Assembly: GCA_966128725.1 (NCBI GenBank) | Contig: CBHYLN010000051.1 | Span: forward strand, 1-32,240 | Length of the DNA: 32,240 nt | Source: JAFDZV01 sp966128725 | Lineage (GTDB): Bacteria > Bacteroidota > Ignavibacteria > OLB7 | Direction: 5' to 3' | In this document: positions 15,940 to 24,217 of the stretch, piece by piece | Layout of the letters: every line of letters begins with the position of its first letter | Numbering within the stretch: position 1 is the first letter of the stretch | Translations under genes and position numbers: made by a program | Notes under the pieces: generated by a model | Database searches by the model: none | What the model was told of the DNA's origin: nothing | The model's input: only the letters and a program-made list of their open reading frames with translations

Positions 15940-17184
15940 CTAGCGATCGAAGTTGCGCAATTGCGGGAACCGCCAGGCGGTGAACGCCACCACCAGGATT
16001 GTTGCAACGCCACCAACAACCACCGACAGCGGCGCGCCGATAGCGGCGGCCAGCAACCCGGCCTCCAGATTGCCCAACTGCGGCCCTCCCATGAAGAAGA
16101 TCATGTTCACCGAGGTCATCCGGCCACGGATGTGGTCGGGCGTGACGGTCTGGCGTATGGTAACGCGCAGCACCGTGCTCACCGAATCGCCCGCGCCAAC
16201 CAGCGCCAGCATCAACAGCGATAGAAGGAAGTTGGTGGAGAAACCGTACAGCACGGTGGCGGCCCCGTAGGCTGCCACCGACAGCAGCAGCAACTGGCCC
16301 TTGCGGCGGAGATCACCCATCATCGATATCAGCAGCCCGGTCACCACCGAACCAACGGCCTCGGCTGCCGAAAGCAGCCCAAGCCCCTCAGGGCCTACGT
16401 GCAGGATTTCGGCGGCAAAGATCGGCAGCAATGCCGTGGCCGACGAAAAGAACGTGGCGAAGAAATCCAGCAACATCGAGGAGAGGATGATCTTGTGCCC
16501 GCGGACAAATCGCAGCCCCTCGAACAGCGAGTTCAGATCAATCTTCTGGCTGCCGTCGCGCCCGGACTCAACGATCCGCATTGCCATAAGCGCCGCCAGC
16601 ACCGCCAGGAACGTGGCGGCGTTCAGCCAATACACAGCATCCACTCCCTGCCATGCAATCACCACGCCGCTGAGCGCCGGGCCGATGATCATCGATGTCT
16701 GGAACATCAGCGTGTTCAGCGAGACGGCATTGTTCAGATGTTCGGGCGGAACCAGATTGGGGATCAGCGATTGGCGGGCCGGACCATCGAACGCGGCGGC
16801 CGCCGCGGTAAGGCCGGTGCAGAGGAAGATCAACGCGGGTGTATCGGCGCCAAGGGCCGTGATCACCGCCAGCGCAAGCGCCGCGGCCATCGCCACGCTC
16901 TGGGTGAAGTACATGATCGTGCGACGCCGGTAGGCGTCGGCAACCACACCACCAATCAGCGAGAACACCAGAATGGGCAGCAACCGGGTAAGCCCCACCA
17001 ACCCGAGCATCACCGCGGAATGGGTGCGCTGGTGGATCTGCCAGTTGATGGCCACGTTCTGCATCTGCGAACCGGCGATCGAAACGATCTGCCCCATCCA
17101 AAGAAAACGGAAATCACGATGCGTGAGCGCGGGGAAGCGTTCAGCGAGAAGTGCGGCGAAGCGAGACCGGCCCGATGACGGCAT
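15940..17184 (-). CDS. MFS exporter (EntS/MFS_3-like)
   Basis: 414 residues with about 12 hydrophobic segments, an inner-membrane secondary transporter. The start region FPALTHRDFRFLWMGQIVSIAGSQMQNVAINWQIH and the loop DAYRRRTIMYFTQS (MFS motif A position) are typical of the MFS_3/EntS-like group that exports siderophores or drugs. The GPARQSLIPNLVPPEHLNNAVSLNTLMFQTSMIIGPALSGVV segment is also characteristic of it. ATG 17184 is chosen because conserved sequence starts there; the frame stays open to 17469 and a Met at 17259 is possible but overlaps the divergent promoter. No siderophore genes are nearby, so the substrate is unknown. Confidence 0.9.
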   Translation of the reverse strand: MPSSGRSRFAALLAERFPALTHRDFRFLWMGQIVSIAGSQMQNVAINWQIHQRTHSAVMLGLVGLTRLLPILVFSLIGGVVADAYRRRTIMYFTQSVAMAAALALAVITALGADTPALIFLCTGLTAAAAAFDGPARQSLIPNLVPPEHLNNAVSLNTLMFQTSMIIGPALSGVVIAWQGVDAVYWLNAATFLAVLAALMAMRIVESGRDGSQKIDLNSLFEGLRFVRGHKIILSSMLLDFFATFFSSATALLPIFAAEILHVGPEGLGLLSAAEAVGSVVTGLLISMMGDLRRKGQLLLLSVAAYGAATVLYGFSTNFLLSLLMLALVGAGDSVSTVLRVTIRQTVTPDHIRGRMTSVNMIFFMGGPQLGNLEAGLLAAAIGAPLSVVVGGVATILVVAFTAWRFPQLRNFDR

Positions 17185-17205
17185 AGTAGTGTTCCAGCGG
17201 AGCGC

Positions 17206-17213
17206 GAAAGATA
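17206..17213 (-). promoter_or_regulatory. Candidate -7 box of the MFS gene
   Basis: The minus strand reads TATCTTTC followed by G, 22 nt before the ATG. It fits the TAnnTTT core; no clear -33 element. Confidence 0.35.
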
Positions 17214-17291
17214 CGATGAACGGCAGTCCGCCCGGATTGCGAAAGGCATAATCGAACATGATGAAACACACCGGCAACAAGCGGGCGCGCG

Positions 17292-17299
17292 TATCTTCG
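17292..17299 (+). promoter_or_regulatory. Candidate -7 box of the Ni/Co transporter gene
   Basis: TATCTTCG fits TAnnTTCG and lies 55 nt before the ATG, divergent from the MFS promoter. No TTG at -33. Confidence 0.4.
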
Positions 17300-17328
17300 C
17301 GCCGCACGTGCGTTGCGAACACATCCAA

Positions 17329-17354
17329 CCCGAACCGAACGCCCGAACCGAACG
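17329..17354 (+). repeat. Two perfect 13-bp tandem repeats abutting a start codon
   Basis: CCCGAACCGAACG occurs twice in direct succession (17329-17341, 17342-17354) and the ATG of the Ni/Co transporter follows immediately at 17355. Each unit itself holds CGAAC twice. It occupies the ribosome-binding region. Confidence 0.85.
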
Positions 17355-18215
17355 ATGGCATCCAACTCCAAACACTCCACAACAGCACGGCTGGCGATGT
17401 CCGCCGCGCTTCTGCTGGCAGGCATCCCCGCCGTTCTTCTGGCAGCACCCGAAACACCAAGTGTCGCATCCGGCGGCCTTGCCGGCATCCTGGCGTTCGG
17501 GTTTGTGCTGGGCCTGAAGCACGCGCTGGACGCCGACCACCTTGTGGCTGTTGGCACGATGATCAGCGAACACAACGGCGCCCGGCGAGCCGCCGCGATC
17601 GGATTCATGTGGGGCGCCGGGCACACCACATCGCTGCTGGTGGCGGGAGTAGCGATTGTGCTGCTGCGACCGTCGATACCGGCAACGCTGGGTCCGATTC
17701 TGGAGCTGGCGGTTGCGGCAATGATCATCGCGCTTGGCGTGGCGCTTCTTGCGCGAGTGTTCCGCCGTGGCGGCGCACGCCTGAGCGCCCACAGGCACTC
17801 GCACGGCTCGCTGGAACACTGGCATCCCCATCTTCACTACGGTCCTGCGGAAGTGGGCAATGTCCCCGGCACCCACCATCATCCGGTAGCGGTTGGGCGC
17901 AGGCCGTTTCTGGTGGGCATGATGCACGGGTTGGCCGGCTCGGCAACGCTGGTACTGCTGGTGCTGGCCGAGCTTCCCACACCGCTGCTGGGAATACTGT
18001 ACCTGCTGGTGTTCGGCATCGGCTCAATCGCGGGCATGATGATAATGAGCCTTGCGGTAGCGCTGCCCTACCGCATCGTGGCCCGCCGATTTGCCCGCGT
18101 GGAGCACGGCCTGCGCCTGGCAGCAGCGTTGCTCGGCATAGCAGTGGGTGTGATGATGGTGTACCAGATAGGTGTTGTGGACGGTCTGTTCCGTGCCGCG
18201 GCAGGCCTGCTGTAA
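17355..18215 (+). CDS. NicO/UreH-like nickel/cobalt transporter
   Basis: 286 residues, 6-7 hydrophobic segments. The signature HALDADH (residues 56-62, in GLKHALDADHLVAVG) is the metal-recognition motif of the HoxN/NicO families, and GFMWGAGHTTSL is the matching second-helix GH motif. The second half carries GMMHGLAGSATLVLL, as in UreH/urease-accessory-like members. A His-rich cytoplasmic or periplasmic loop (HRHSHGSLEHWHPHLH, then THHH) sits in the middle and probably binds metal. The N-terminus has a cleavable-signal-like segment (LAMSAALLLAGIPAVLLAAP). No urease or hydrogenase gene is in the window, so Ni versus Co cannot be decided. Confidence 0.85.
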   Translation: MASNSKHSTTARLAMSAALLLAGIPAVLLAAPETPSVASGGLAGILAFGFVLGLKHALDADHLVAVGTMISEHNGARRAAAIGFMWGAGHTTSLLVAGVAIVLLRPSIPATLGPILELAVAAMIIALGVALLARVFRRGGARLSAHRHSHGSLEHWHPHLHYGPAEVGNVPGTHHHPVAVGRRPFLVGMMHGLAGSATLVLLVLAELPTPLLGILYLLVFGIGSIAGMMIMSLAVALPYRIVARRFARVEHGLRLAAALLGIAVGVMMVYQIGVVDGLFRAAAGLL

Positions 18216-18318
18216 TCGGCAGGAGAACCGCACCGCCGCTGTGAGGTGCGCGCTTAGCACAGGGCATTCCCGCCTTCCGGATGCACTGGGGAAACCCGTG
18301 GTTTGGTAGCGGCGCGCC

Positions 18319-18846
18319 TCAGGGCTGGTATTGCTTCCCGCCGCGCGTGATCACCTGGCCCCACAGAAAATCGTACGGGTGCACTGCCTCGACGGCGGCA
18401 TCGTTGCGCACAACCTCGCGGCCCTGATTATACCACAGGAAGATTCCGCCGTAAAGATTCACCACGTGGGAAAACCCCAACCCACGCAAACGCCGCGCCA
18501 TGCGCGCGCTGCGGACACCAACGGAGCAATACACCACCACGGTACTGTCGCGGTTCAGATCGGCCACGGCCGACGGCGCAAAGCTTCGTGGATCAAGGTT
18601 GCGCGCGCCTCGCAGATGGCTTACGCCGTATTCCTCGGCCGAGCGGATATCCAGCAACACCGGCGGCGACGGCGCCGCCAACATCGCCTGCAGAGTATCC
18701 GGTTCAAGCGTCTCCACGTCAGGAAACTCACGGCCGTACATAAGCGCCAACGCCTGCCGATAGCCGGTCTCGGTTTTTGTAAACCACAGCGCTGCGGCTC
18801 CGCCAAGCGCGATGGTTGCGCCGGCCAGTATGCCAAGGTGCTTCAT
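18319..18846 (-). CDS. Membrane-anchored or exported rhodanese-like sulfurtransferase
   Basis: 175 residues. Residues 3-22 are hydrophobic (signal peptide or anchor). A single rhodanese domain follows (about 48-150): PPVLLDIRSAEEYGVSHLRGARNLD, then VVVYCSVGVRSARMARRLRGLGFSHVVNLYGGIFLWYNQG. The active-site loop CSVGVRS with Cys107 is intact, so persulfide transfer or thiol chemistry outside the cytoplasm is likely. The C-terminal tail YDFLWGQVITRGGKQYQP is conserved-looking but unassigned. Start ATG 18846 is set by the signal segment; an open frame upstream is not protein-like. Convergent with the Ni/Co transporter, no T-rich terminator between them. Confidence 0.88.
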   Translation of the reverse strand: MKHLGILAGATIALGGAAALWFTKTETGYRQALALMYGREFPDVETLEPDTLQAMLAAPSPPVLLDIRSAEEYGVSHLRGARNLDPRSFAPSAVADLNRDSTVVVYCSVGVRSARMARRLRGLGFSHVVNLYGGIFLWYNQGREVVRNDAAVEAVHPYDFLWGQVITRGGKQYQP

Positions 18847-18957
18847 TCCAAAACCCACGTGTGCAAACCTCGCTGCTGAAATTGTTGTTCCTGGCCGGCC
18901 AATCACCGTTCGGAATCGAATTCGGCGCATTGGCTGGAGCAACCGCCCGTATCGTGT

Positions 18958-18965
18958 TATATTCG
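18958..18965 (+). promoter_or_regulatory. Candidate -7 box of the secreted pair
   Basis: TATATTCG fits TAnnTTCG, about 100 nt upstream of the ATG at 19067. No TTG at the proper distance. Confidence 0.35.
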
Positions 18966-19066
18966 GTGGTCGATCGGCGCACCCCGCCGCAGTAAACCAA
19001 ACGGCATCCGCTGGGTCAGGGTAGGGATTCGATCGATAACAAACCGATTCCGTGGGGTTAACCGCT

Positions 19067-19624
19067 ATGTATCGAGCACTACTACCGGCGATCGTTTTCT
19101 GCCTTCTGGCAACGGGCACTGCCCTGGCCCAGAACTCCCGCATCGTCGACAGCACTCTCACCCAAAAGTACGCAAGCGAGTTCGGCTACACCTTCCTGCT
19201 TCCGGCGAAGGCAAAACCCAACCCGCTGGGCTCGTCGATCAACAAAACCGGGCAAACGCAGACCGCGAACTTCCTGCTGAGCGGTGGATGCGGCGCGGTA
19301 AAGATCTGGAACTACCGCGAAACGCAGGTGGTGCCGGCCGATTACAAGCTGCTGGACAGCCTGATCTACTACGATCGCGATTCCTCCGGTGTCAACGGCA
19401 CCATCCACACCCGCACCTATATCATGGACTCGATTGTCGTGCGTGTGGAGGTATTGTTGACCGCCAAGGGAGCCCCCGAATACGCTCCGCGCCTGAAGGC
19501 GATCTTCGACAGCTTCACGCCCCCGCCGCTGGCAACGATGCGCCTCGACAAGTGGCGATTCGAGTACGGGAAGATCCACAACGGCGCTGCCGGCCAGGAT
19601 TGGGAAACCCCCGGACGAAAATGA
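19067..19624 (+). CDS. Secreted protein of unknown function, first of a coupled pair
   Basis: 185 residues. A signal peptide (MYRALLPAIVFCLLATGTALAQ) sets the start at ATG 19067. The mature part is a single mixed alpha/beta domain: KYASEFGYTFLLPAKAKPN at the start, a GCGAVKIWNYRETQV strand, an IHTRTYIMDSIVVRVEVLLTAKG strand pair, and a YAPRLKAIFDSFTPPP helix ending like a PsbP/Mog1-type domain. That comparison is a loose impression. No catalytic motif. Its stop overlaps the next ATG (ATGA), so both are made together. Confidence 0.75.
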   Translation: MYRALLPAIVFCLLATGTALAQNSRIVDSTLTQKYASEFGYTFLLPAKAKPNPLGSSINKTGQTQTANFLLSGGCGAVKIWNYRETQVVPADYKLLDSLIYYDRDSSGVNGTIHTRTYIMDSIVVRVEVLLTAKGAPEYAPRLKAIFDSFTPPPLATMRLDKWRFEYGKIHNGAAGQDWETPGRK

Positions 19625-20211
19625 CGACCATGCCCCAAACAATGAATACACGGTTGACACATGCGTCGGGCCTAGCGCCCATCACGCTCCTGGGCACGGC
19701 ATTTGCGTTGATGGCGGCGACCATGTTCCTGATTACCGCGACCGCGCAGGCACAGCCTCGCGCAGCCGACGGCGATGACGACATGGCGTCACAGCAGGTG
19801 GACAGCCGCAAGGGATACGTTGCGCGCATCCCCGGCACGTTCCGTCTGGACTCCAACGCCAGCGGCTGGAGTCGCAAAGGCCGCTACGAGATCCGCGTGT
19901 ACCGCATGCCGGGCGTGGGATCGATCCGGATCATCTGCACGGTAAAACCGGTGGAGATGCCCCGCGACACGATCAACAACGGCGCCTACATCTACACGCA
20001 GATGGATTCGGCAACCGAGCGCGGCAACGCGGTGATCCGAACGTATTACCTGGCAACCCGCAGCGTGCGCATCGAACTGATCCCCGCCAGCATCCGCATG
20101 GTGCGCTATCTGGAAGCCGCGCCGGACATCTTCGCAACGTTCCGATGGAAACCGGGCGCAAACTCGGACGCGATCGAAACCGATCCGCCGGCCGGCGCCG
20201 CGGGCCGCTGA
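19621..20211 (+). CDS. Secreted protein of unknown function, second of a coupled pair
   Basis: 196 residues. The ATG at 19621 overlaps the TGA of the preceding gene by the ATGA arrangement. A signal peptide (hydrophobic about 18-42, ending AQAQ) is followed by an acidic linker and a domain laid out like that of its neighbour: KGYVARIPGTFRLDSN, IRIICTVKPVEMPRD, an AVIRTYYLATRSVRIELIPA strand pair, a VRYLEAAPDIFATFRWKPG helix. The two look like diverged paralogues, which suggests a heteromeric periplasmic or surface complex. Function unknown. Confidence 0.72.
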   Translation: MTTMPQTMNTRLTHASGLAPITLLGTAFALMAATMFLITATAQAQPRAADGDDDMASQQVDSRKGYVARIPGTFRLDSNASGWSRKGRYEIRVYRMPGVGSIRIICTVKPVEMPRDTINNGAYIYTQMDSATERGNAVIRTYYLATRSVRIELIPASIRMVRYLEAAPDIFATFRWKPGANSDAIETDPPAGAAGR

Positions 20212-20246
20212 GCCGCATCCAGCGTCGCCGCCGCCCTATACGTAAC

Positions 20247-20291
20247 GCGCCCGTCTCGATGCTCCCTGAAATCGGAGCTCGGTACGGGCGC
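20247..20291. terminator. Long nested stem-loop between convergent genes
   Basis: Outer arms GCGCCCGT (20247-20254) and ACGGGCGC (20284-20291) enclose inner arms GCTCC (20261-20265) and GGAGC (20274-20278). It sits between convergent genes and may end both transcripts, but there is no T-run on either strand. Confidence 0.45.
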
Positions 20292-20345
20292 GGGTCATTT
20301 GCGCCAGCACTACACAGCGTGCAAAACGATACCGCCGCGAATGCC

Positions 20346-21272
20346 TCACGCGCGATAATACGCCACCGTGTTATCCAATCCCGTCGCCAGATCGGTTAAC
20401 GGCTCCCACCCAAGTTCCCGCTTGGCACGTGCGGGCGAGCACACCGAGCGGAGCTGTTCGCCGGGTTTCGCCGGGCCGTGGCTCTCCACAATGGGGCAGC
20501 CGAATCGCGTGGCAAGGAGGCCGAAGATTTCGTTGACGGTGGTCTCCTGGCCGGAGCTCACATTGTAGGTGCCCGATTCGCCGCGGGCAACGTGATCAAG
20601 GGCCAGCAGGTTCGCCCGTGCAACATCGCTCACGTACACGTAGTCGCGCGTCTGTAATCCGGAACCGTTGATCACCGGCTGCTGGCCGGCCGCCATGCGA
20701 TCGCAGAAGATCGCCACCACACCGGATTCACCATGCACGTTCTGCCGCGGCCCATACACATTGGCGTAGCGCAGCACTACATGCCTGATGCCGTATTCGC
20801 GGCGATAGAACCCCAGGTACTTTTCCACGGCAAGTTTGGTGATGCCGTACGGCGACACGGGATTGGTGGGGTGATCCTCCTCCGACGGCAACATCTCCCC
20901 CTCACCATACACCGTTCCTCCGCTCGAAGCGAAGATCACCGCCCGCGTTCCGGCCGCCCTGGCGGCCTCCAGCATGTTCAGCGAGCCAATGATGTTCTGC
21001 TCGGCATCCAACTGCGGATCGCGAACGGAGATCCGAACATCCAGTTGGGCGGCATGATGGTTTACCACATCGAACCGCCCGGCGTCCACAATCTCCAGCA
21101 TCGAGTTGCGGTCGCGAACGTCGGCCTCAACAAAGGCGGCCGCACTGTTCAGATTGCGTCGGTTCCCGGTGGAAAGATTATCCAACACGGTCACTTCGTG
21201 GCCCGCCTTGAGATACAGGTCCACAACATGCGAGCCGATAAAACCCGCTCCGCCGGTTACAAGAATCTTCAT
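20346..21272 (-). CDS. NAD-dependent nucleotide-sugar epimerase (GalE-like)
   Basis: 308 residues, extended short-chain dehydrogenase fold. N-terminal Rossmann motif TGGAGFIGSH (residues 6-15), EADVRD acidic loop, FASSGGTVYG with the catalytic Ser/Thr region, and the YxxxK catalytic pair in SPYGITKLAVEKYL. The RYANVYGPRQ motif and a GSGLQTRDYVYVSDVARA segment resemble UDP-glucose 4-epimerases and related UDP-sugar epimerases. It would supply an activated sugar in the cytoplasm, consistent with two glycosyltransferase genes upstream in the same direction. Exact substrate (Glc, GlcNAc or GlcA) is not decidable. It follows purD by 34 bp. Confidence 0.9.
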   Translation of the reverse strand: MKILVTGGAGFIGSHVVDLYLKAGHEVTVLDNLSTGNRRNLNSAAAFVEADVRDRNSMLEIVDAGRFDVVNHHAAQLDVRISVRDPQLDAEQNIIGSLNMLEAARAAGTRAVIFASSGGTVYGEGEMLPSEEDHPTNPVSPYGITKLAVEKYLGFYRREYGIRHVVLRYANVYGPRQNVHGESGVVAIFCDRMAAGQQPVINGSGLQTRDYVYVSDVARANLLALDHVARGESGTYNVSSGQETTVNEIFGLLATRFGCPIVESHGPAKPGEQLRSVCSPARAKRELGWEPLTDLATGLDNTVAYYRA

Positions 21273-21306
21273 GGTATTGCTTCGGTGCGCGTACAAAGGC
21301 CCAACA

Positions 21307-22635
21307 TTACGCCGTCCCGGTCACGCTCGCAATTCCTTTCGCGCCGATATCGGTACGGAAGTGCGCCCCCGGCCATGAAATCCGCGCCACGGCCAGATAG
21401 GCACGGTCCACCGCCGCCTGCAGGTCATCGCCGTCGATCACGGCCGTCACCCCCAGCACACGTCCACCATTGGTCACCAGGCCCTCCGGCGCCATTGCCG
21501 TGCCGGCATGAAACACCACCACACCCGGCACACCCTCGGCACTGTCGATGCCGGCAATCGGCGCCCCCTTCCTGTACGAGCCGGGATACCCTTCCGACGC
21601 CATCACAACACATGCCGCTGTACCGCTCGATGTTGCCTCGGCGATGCCGGCGATACCGCCGTTCGCCGAGGCAAGGAACAGTTCCAGCAGGTCGCCGTTG
21701 TACAGCGGCAGGATCACCTGCGTTTCCGGATCGCCGAATCGACTGTTGAACTCCACAACCCGGGCCTCGCCCTCATGGATCATCAAACCCACGAAAAGGC
21801 ATCCAACATAGGGCGAGCCGATTTCGCGCATCCCTTGCAACGCGGGCTCGATGATCGTGCGACACACGGCGTCCATCACCTGTGGGGTTACAATGGGGGC
21901 CGGAGCGTACGCGCCCATGCCGCCGGTGTTGGGGCCAACATCGCCGTCGGCCACGCGCTTATGGTCCTGCGAGGGCGCCAGCACGCGGTAGTCCACGCCG
22001 TCGGTTACGGCGAACACCGAGGCTTCCTGGCCAACCATGAACTCCTCGATCACCACGGTGGTGCCGGCGTCACCAAACGCATTGCCGCTCAGCATCTCAT
22101 CCAGCGTATTCAACGCCTCGTCAACCGTGGTGGCAATCACCACGCCCTTGCCGGCAGCCAGCCCACTGGCCTTGATGACAATGGGCACGGCAAGCTGCTC
22201 GGCCCAGGCCCGCGCCTGATCGGCTTCGGCGCTTGCGAACGTGCGCGACGCGGCGGTCGGGATGCCGAAGCGATGCATGAACTCCTTGGAGTACGCCTTA
22301 TCCCACTCCAGGCGGGCCGCCGCTTGCGAGGGGCCAAACACCGCGAAGCCGGCAGCCCTCAGTGTATCGGCCACACCGGCGGCAAGCGGGGCCTCCGGGC
22401 CAATAACAACCAGGTCGGCGGCCAGTTCGCGCGCAAGCGCCAGCACGGCCTCACCGTTTTCGATGTCCGCGTGCCGAAGCTCGGCCAGGCCGGCAATGCC
22501 CGGGTTGCCGGGCGCACAGACCAATCGTCCCAGCCTGGGCGACTGGCTCAGCTTCCAGGCAATCGCGTGCTCGCGCCCTCCGGAGCCAAGCAGGAGCACG
22601 GTACATCCATTGGTTGATGCTGTTGATTGCGACAT
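21307..22635 (-). CDS. purD: Phosphoribosylamine--glycine ligase (GARS)
   Basis: 442 residues, the usual monofunctional PurD length. Second step of de novo purine synthesis (phosphoribosylamine + glycine + ATP). Motifs: VLLLGSGGREHAIAWKL at the N-terminus, GPEAPLAAGVADTL, the ATP-grasp strand VIKASGLAAGKGVV, EEFMVGQEASVFA, the family signature SQDHKRVADGDVGPNTGGMGAY, and EFNSRFGDPETQV with the metal-binding Glu/Asn. The start ATG 22635 opens MSQSTAS just before conserved sequence; the open frame further upstream overlaps the glycosyltransferase and is not PurD-like. It lies 73 bp after the glycosyltransferase stop. guaB, another purine gene, starts the same-strand block upstream. Confidence 0.96.
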   Translation of the reverse strand: MSQSTASTNGCTVLLLGSGGREHAIAWKLSQSPRLGRLVCAPGNPGIAGLAELRHADIENGEAVLALARELAADLVVIGPEAPLAAGVADTLRAAGFAVFGPSQAAARLEWDKAYSKEFMHRFGIPTAASRTFASAEADQARAWAEQLAVPIVIKASGLAAGKGVVIATTVDEALNTLDEMLSGNAFGDAGTTVVIEEFMVGQEASVFAVTDGVDYRVLAPSQDHKRVADGDVGPNTGGMGAYAPAPIVTPQVMDAVCRTIIEPALQGMREIGSPYVGCLFVGLMIHEGEARVVEFNSRFGDPETQVILPLYNGDLLELFLASANGGIAGIAEATSSGTAACVVMASEGYPGSYRKGAPIAGIDSAEGVPGVVVFHAGTAMAPEGLVTNGGRVLGVTAVIDGDDLQAAVDRAYLAVARISWPGAHFRTDIGAKGIASVTGTA

Positions 22636-22708
22636 GGCTGTGCGAACGATGGAGTATTGGATGGGAAGGATGAATGCCTCGCCAAAAACGAGCGCGTACG
22701 GTGTGAGA

Positions 22709-24205
22709 TCAGATTCTGAGGGAGTAGGCAAGCACCCGGGCGAGGCGTTCGGTGAGGTTGCGCTGATTATGCTCGCGGGCCACCTCGGCATCACCGCTTG
22801 GCAGCGTGCCGGCACGCCATTGCTCGTACAGGTTCTCGATGGCCTGGCTGATTGCGGGCACGTTATCCGGATCAACAGCCTGCCCGGCGCCGTAGGAGGC
22901 CAGCAGGCCGGTTAACACCCCGTTCGGGGCAAGCGCCAGGATCGGCTTTCGGGCGCCGATGTACTCGTACAACTTGCCCGGTGTAACAACCGGATCGCTT
23001 GCAAGCAGCCACAACACATCGCTCGACAGCAGGTATCGGATCTTCTCCTGGTGCTCCAGATTCCCCGGCGCAACCAACGCGCTGGCAACACCGCACTCGG
23101 CCGCCATCTTGCGGAAACCATCGTGCAGATTGCCCACCACGCAGACTTCAATCTCGTCGCGCGATTCGGGGCGCTTGGCAAACAACATCGCCAGCGCCTG
23201 GAAGAAGGCTTTCGGTGAGCGCCGTGAGGTAAGCAACCCGGAATACGTGAACCGCATCTTGCGCGAACGCGGCAGCGGATGCCGCGCGGCAATGCGGAAA
23301 TCCTGCGGATCGTACCCGCTTGGTATGATGTGCACCCCCTCGTGTGTAAGGAAGGGATACCGGGCGATCAGCCGCTCCTTGATCGTGCGATTGATCACCA
23401 CCACCGTGTCGGCATTCTTCAGCACTTCCTCCTCCAACCCGGCAGCGTAGCCCTTGTGGATCGGCGAGGCGTAGAAGTAGTCGCTGTTATCCAGCCAGGG
23501 ATCGCGATAGTCCACGATCAACGGCACGCCCAGCACACGATGGACCTCCAGCCCAACCAGAAAGCTGGTGAACGGCGGCGCGGTGGCAAGGATCGCATCA
23601 AACTGCACGTCCTTGGCCAGCGCCAGCGCGCGCCGCACGGCATACCGCTTCCACCCGATCTTGTTATCAGGCTGGAGAAAAAGGTGTGTAAGCCCGCTCA
23701 GCATTCGCTTGCGGCGATCGCCGGGCATCTTGATGGTGCCTTTGCGCTTGAACAACCGCAGGGGGTCCAGCGTCTTGGTACGCTCGATCGTAACGCCGGC
23801 CTCCAGCACTTCCTCGAGCAGGGAGTAATCGTACGCGAAGTAACCAACGTCGCCAACGGTGATAACCGTTGGGTCCCAGCCGTGGCTGTGCAGATGCTTG
23901 GTGAACTTGGCGATACGGAGCACCCCGCTCAGCCCCATCGGCGGATAGTAATACGCAATCACCAGCAAACGCCTGCGGCGCCCGCCGGGCTCGGTGGCCA
24001 CAGCGTCCCCTGCATCGGCGTCGGCCGGGTTGGCAACAGCGTCGGCCATGCCGGCCGCCTGCTCCGTTGTGGGCGCGGGCATGCCTTCGGTAAAGGCAGC
24101 AACGGCGTTATCGACCGCGCCGCGGCCATCGGCATCACGTTCGGCTGCGCCGCCGTCGCCAGGCGATCCGGGGAGCCCGGCATCATGTGGGAGATCGTCG
24201 ATCAT
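22709..24205 (-). CDS. Glycosyltransferase (GT4-like, GT-B fold) with acidic N-terminal extension
   Basis: 498 residues. The catalytic part starts near residue 77 (RRRLLVIAYYYPPMGLSGVLRIAKFTKHL). Shared hallmarks with its paralogue at 25297: PPMGLSG, QPDNKIGWKRYA, ATAPPFTSFLVGLEVHR, VDYRDPWLDN, and the C-terminal GKLYEYIGARKPILAL sugar-nucleotide region. The first 75 residues are an Ala/Asp/Gly-rich low-complexity extension absent from the paralogue. The ATG at 24205 is supported by AGGA about 6 nt upstream, so the extension is likely translated. It is 12 bp downstream of pepP. Acceptor unknown, probably a surface polysaccharide or glycoprotein. Confidence 0.88.
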   Translation of the reverse strand: MIDDLPHDAGLPGSPGDGGAAERDADGRGAVDNAVAAFTEGMPAPTTEQAAGMADAVANPADADAGDAVATEPGGRRRRLLVIAYYYPPMGLSGVLRIAKFTKHLHSHGWDPTVITVGDVGYFAYDYSLLEEVLEAGVTIERTKTLDPLRLFKRKGTIKMPGDRRKRMLSGLTHLFLQPDNKIGWKRYAVRRALALAKDVQFDAILATAPPFTSFLVGLEVHRVLGVPLIVDYRDPWLDNSDYFYASPIHKGYAAGLEEEVLKNADTVVVINRTIKERLIARYPFLTHEGVHIIPSGYDPQDFRIAARHPLPRSRKMRFTYSGLLTSRRSPKAFFQALAMLFAKRPESRDEIEVCVVGNLHDGFRKMAAECGVASALVAPGNLEHQEKIRYLLSSDVLWLLASDPVVTPGKLYEYIGARKPILALAPNGVLTGLLASYGAGQAVDPDNVPAISQAIENLYEQWRAGTLPSGDAEVAREHNQRNLTERLARVLAYSLRI

Positions 24206-24217
24206 CCAATCCTGCTC

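Noticed and set aside
15940..18215. Metal or siderophore uptake operon (MFS plus Ni/Co transporter)
   Set aside because: The two genes are divergent and no siderophore, urease or hydrogenase gene is present; the MFS substrate is unknown.
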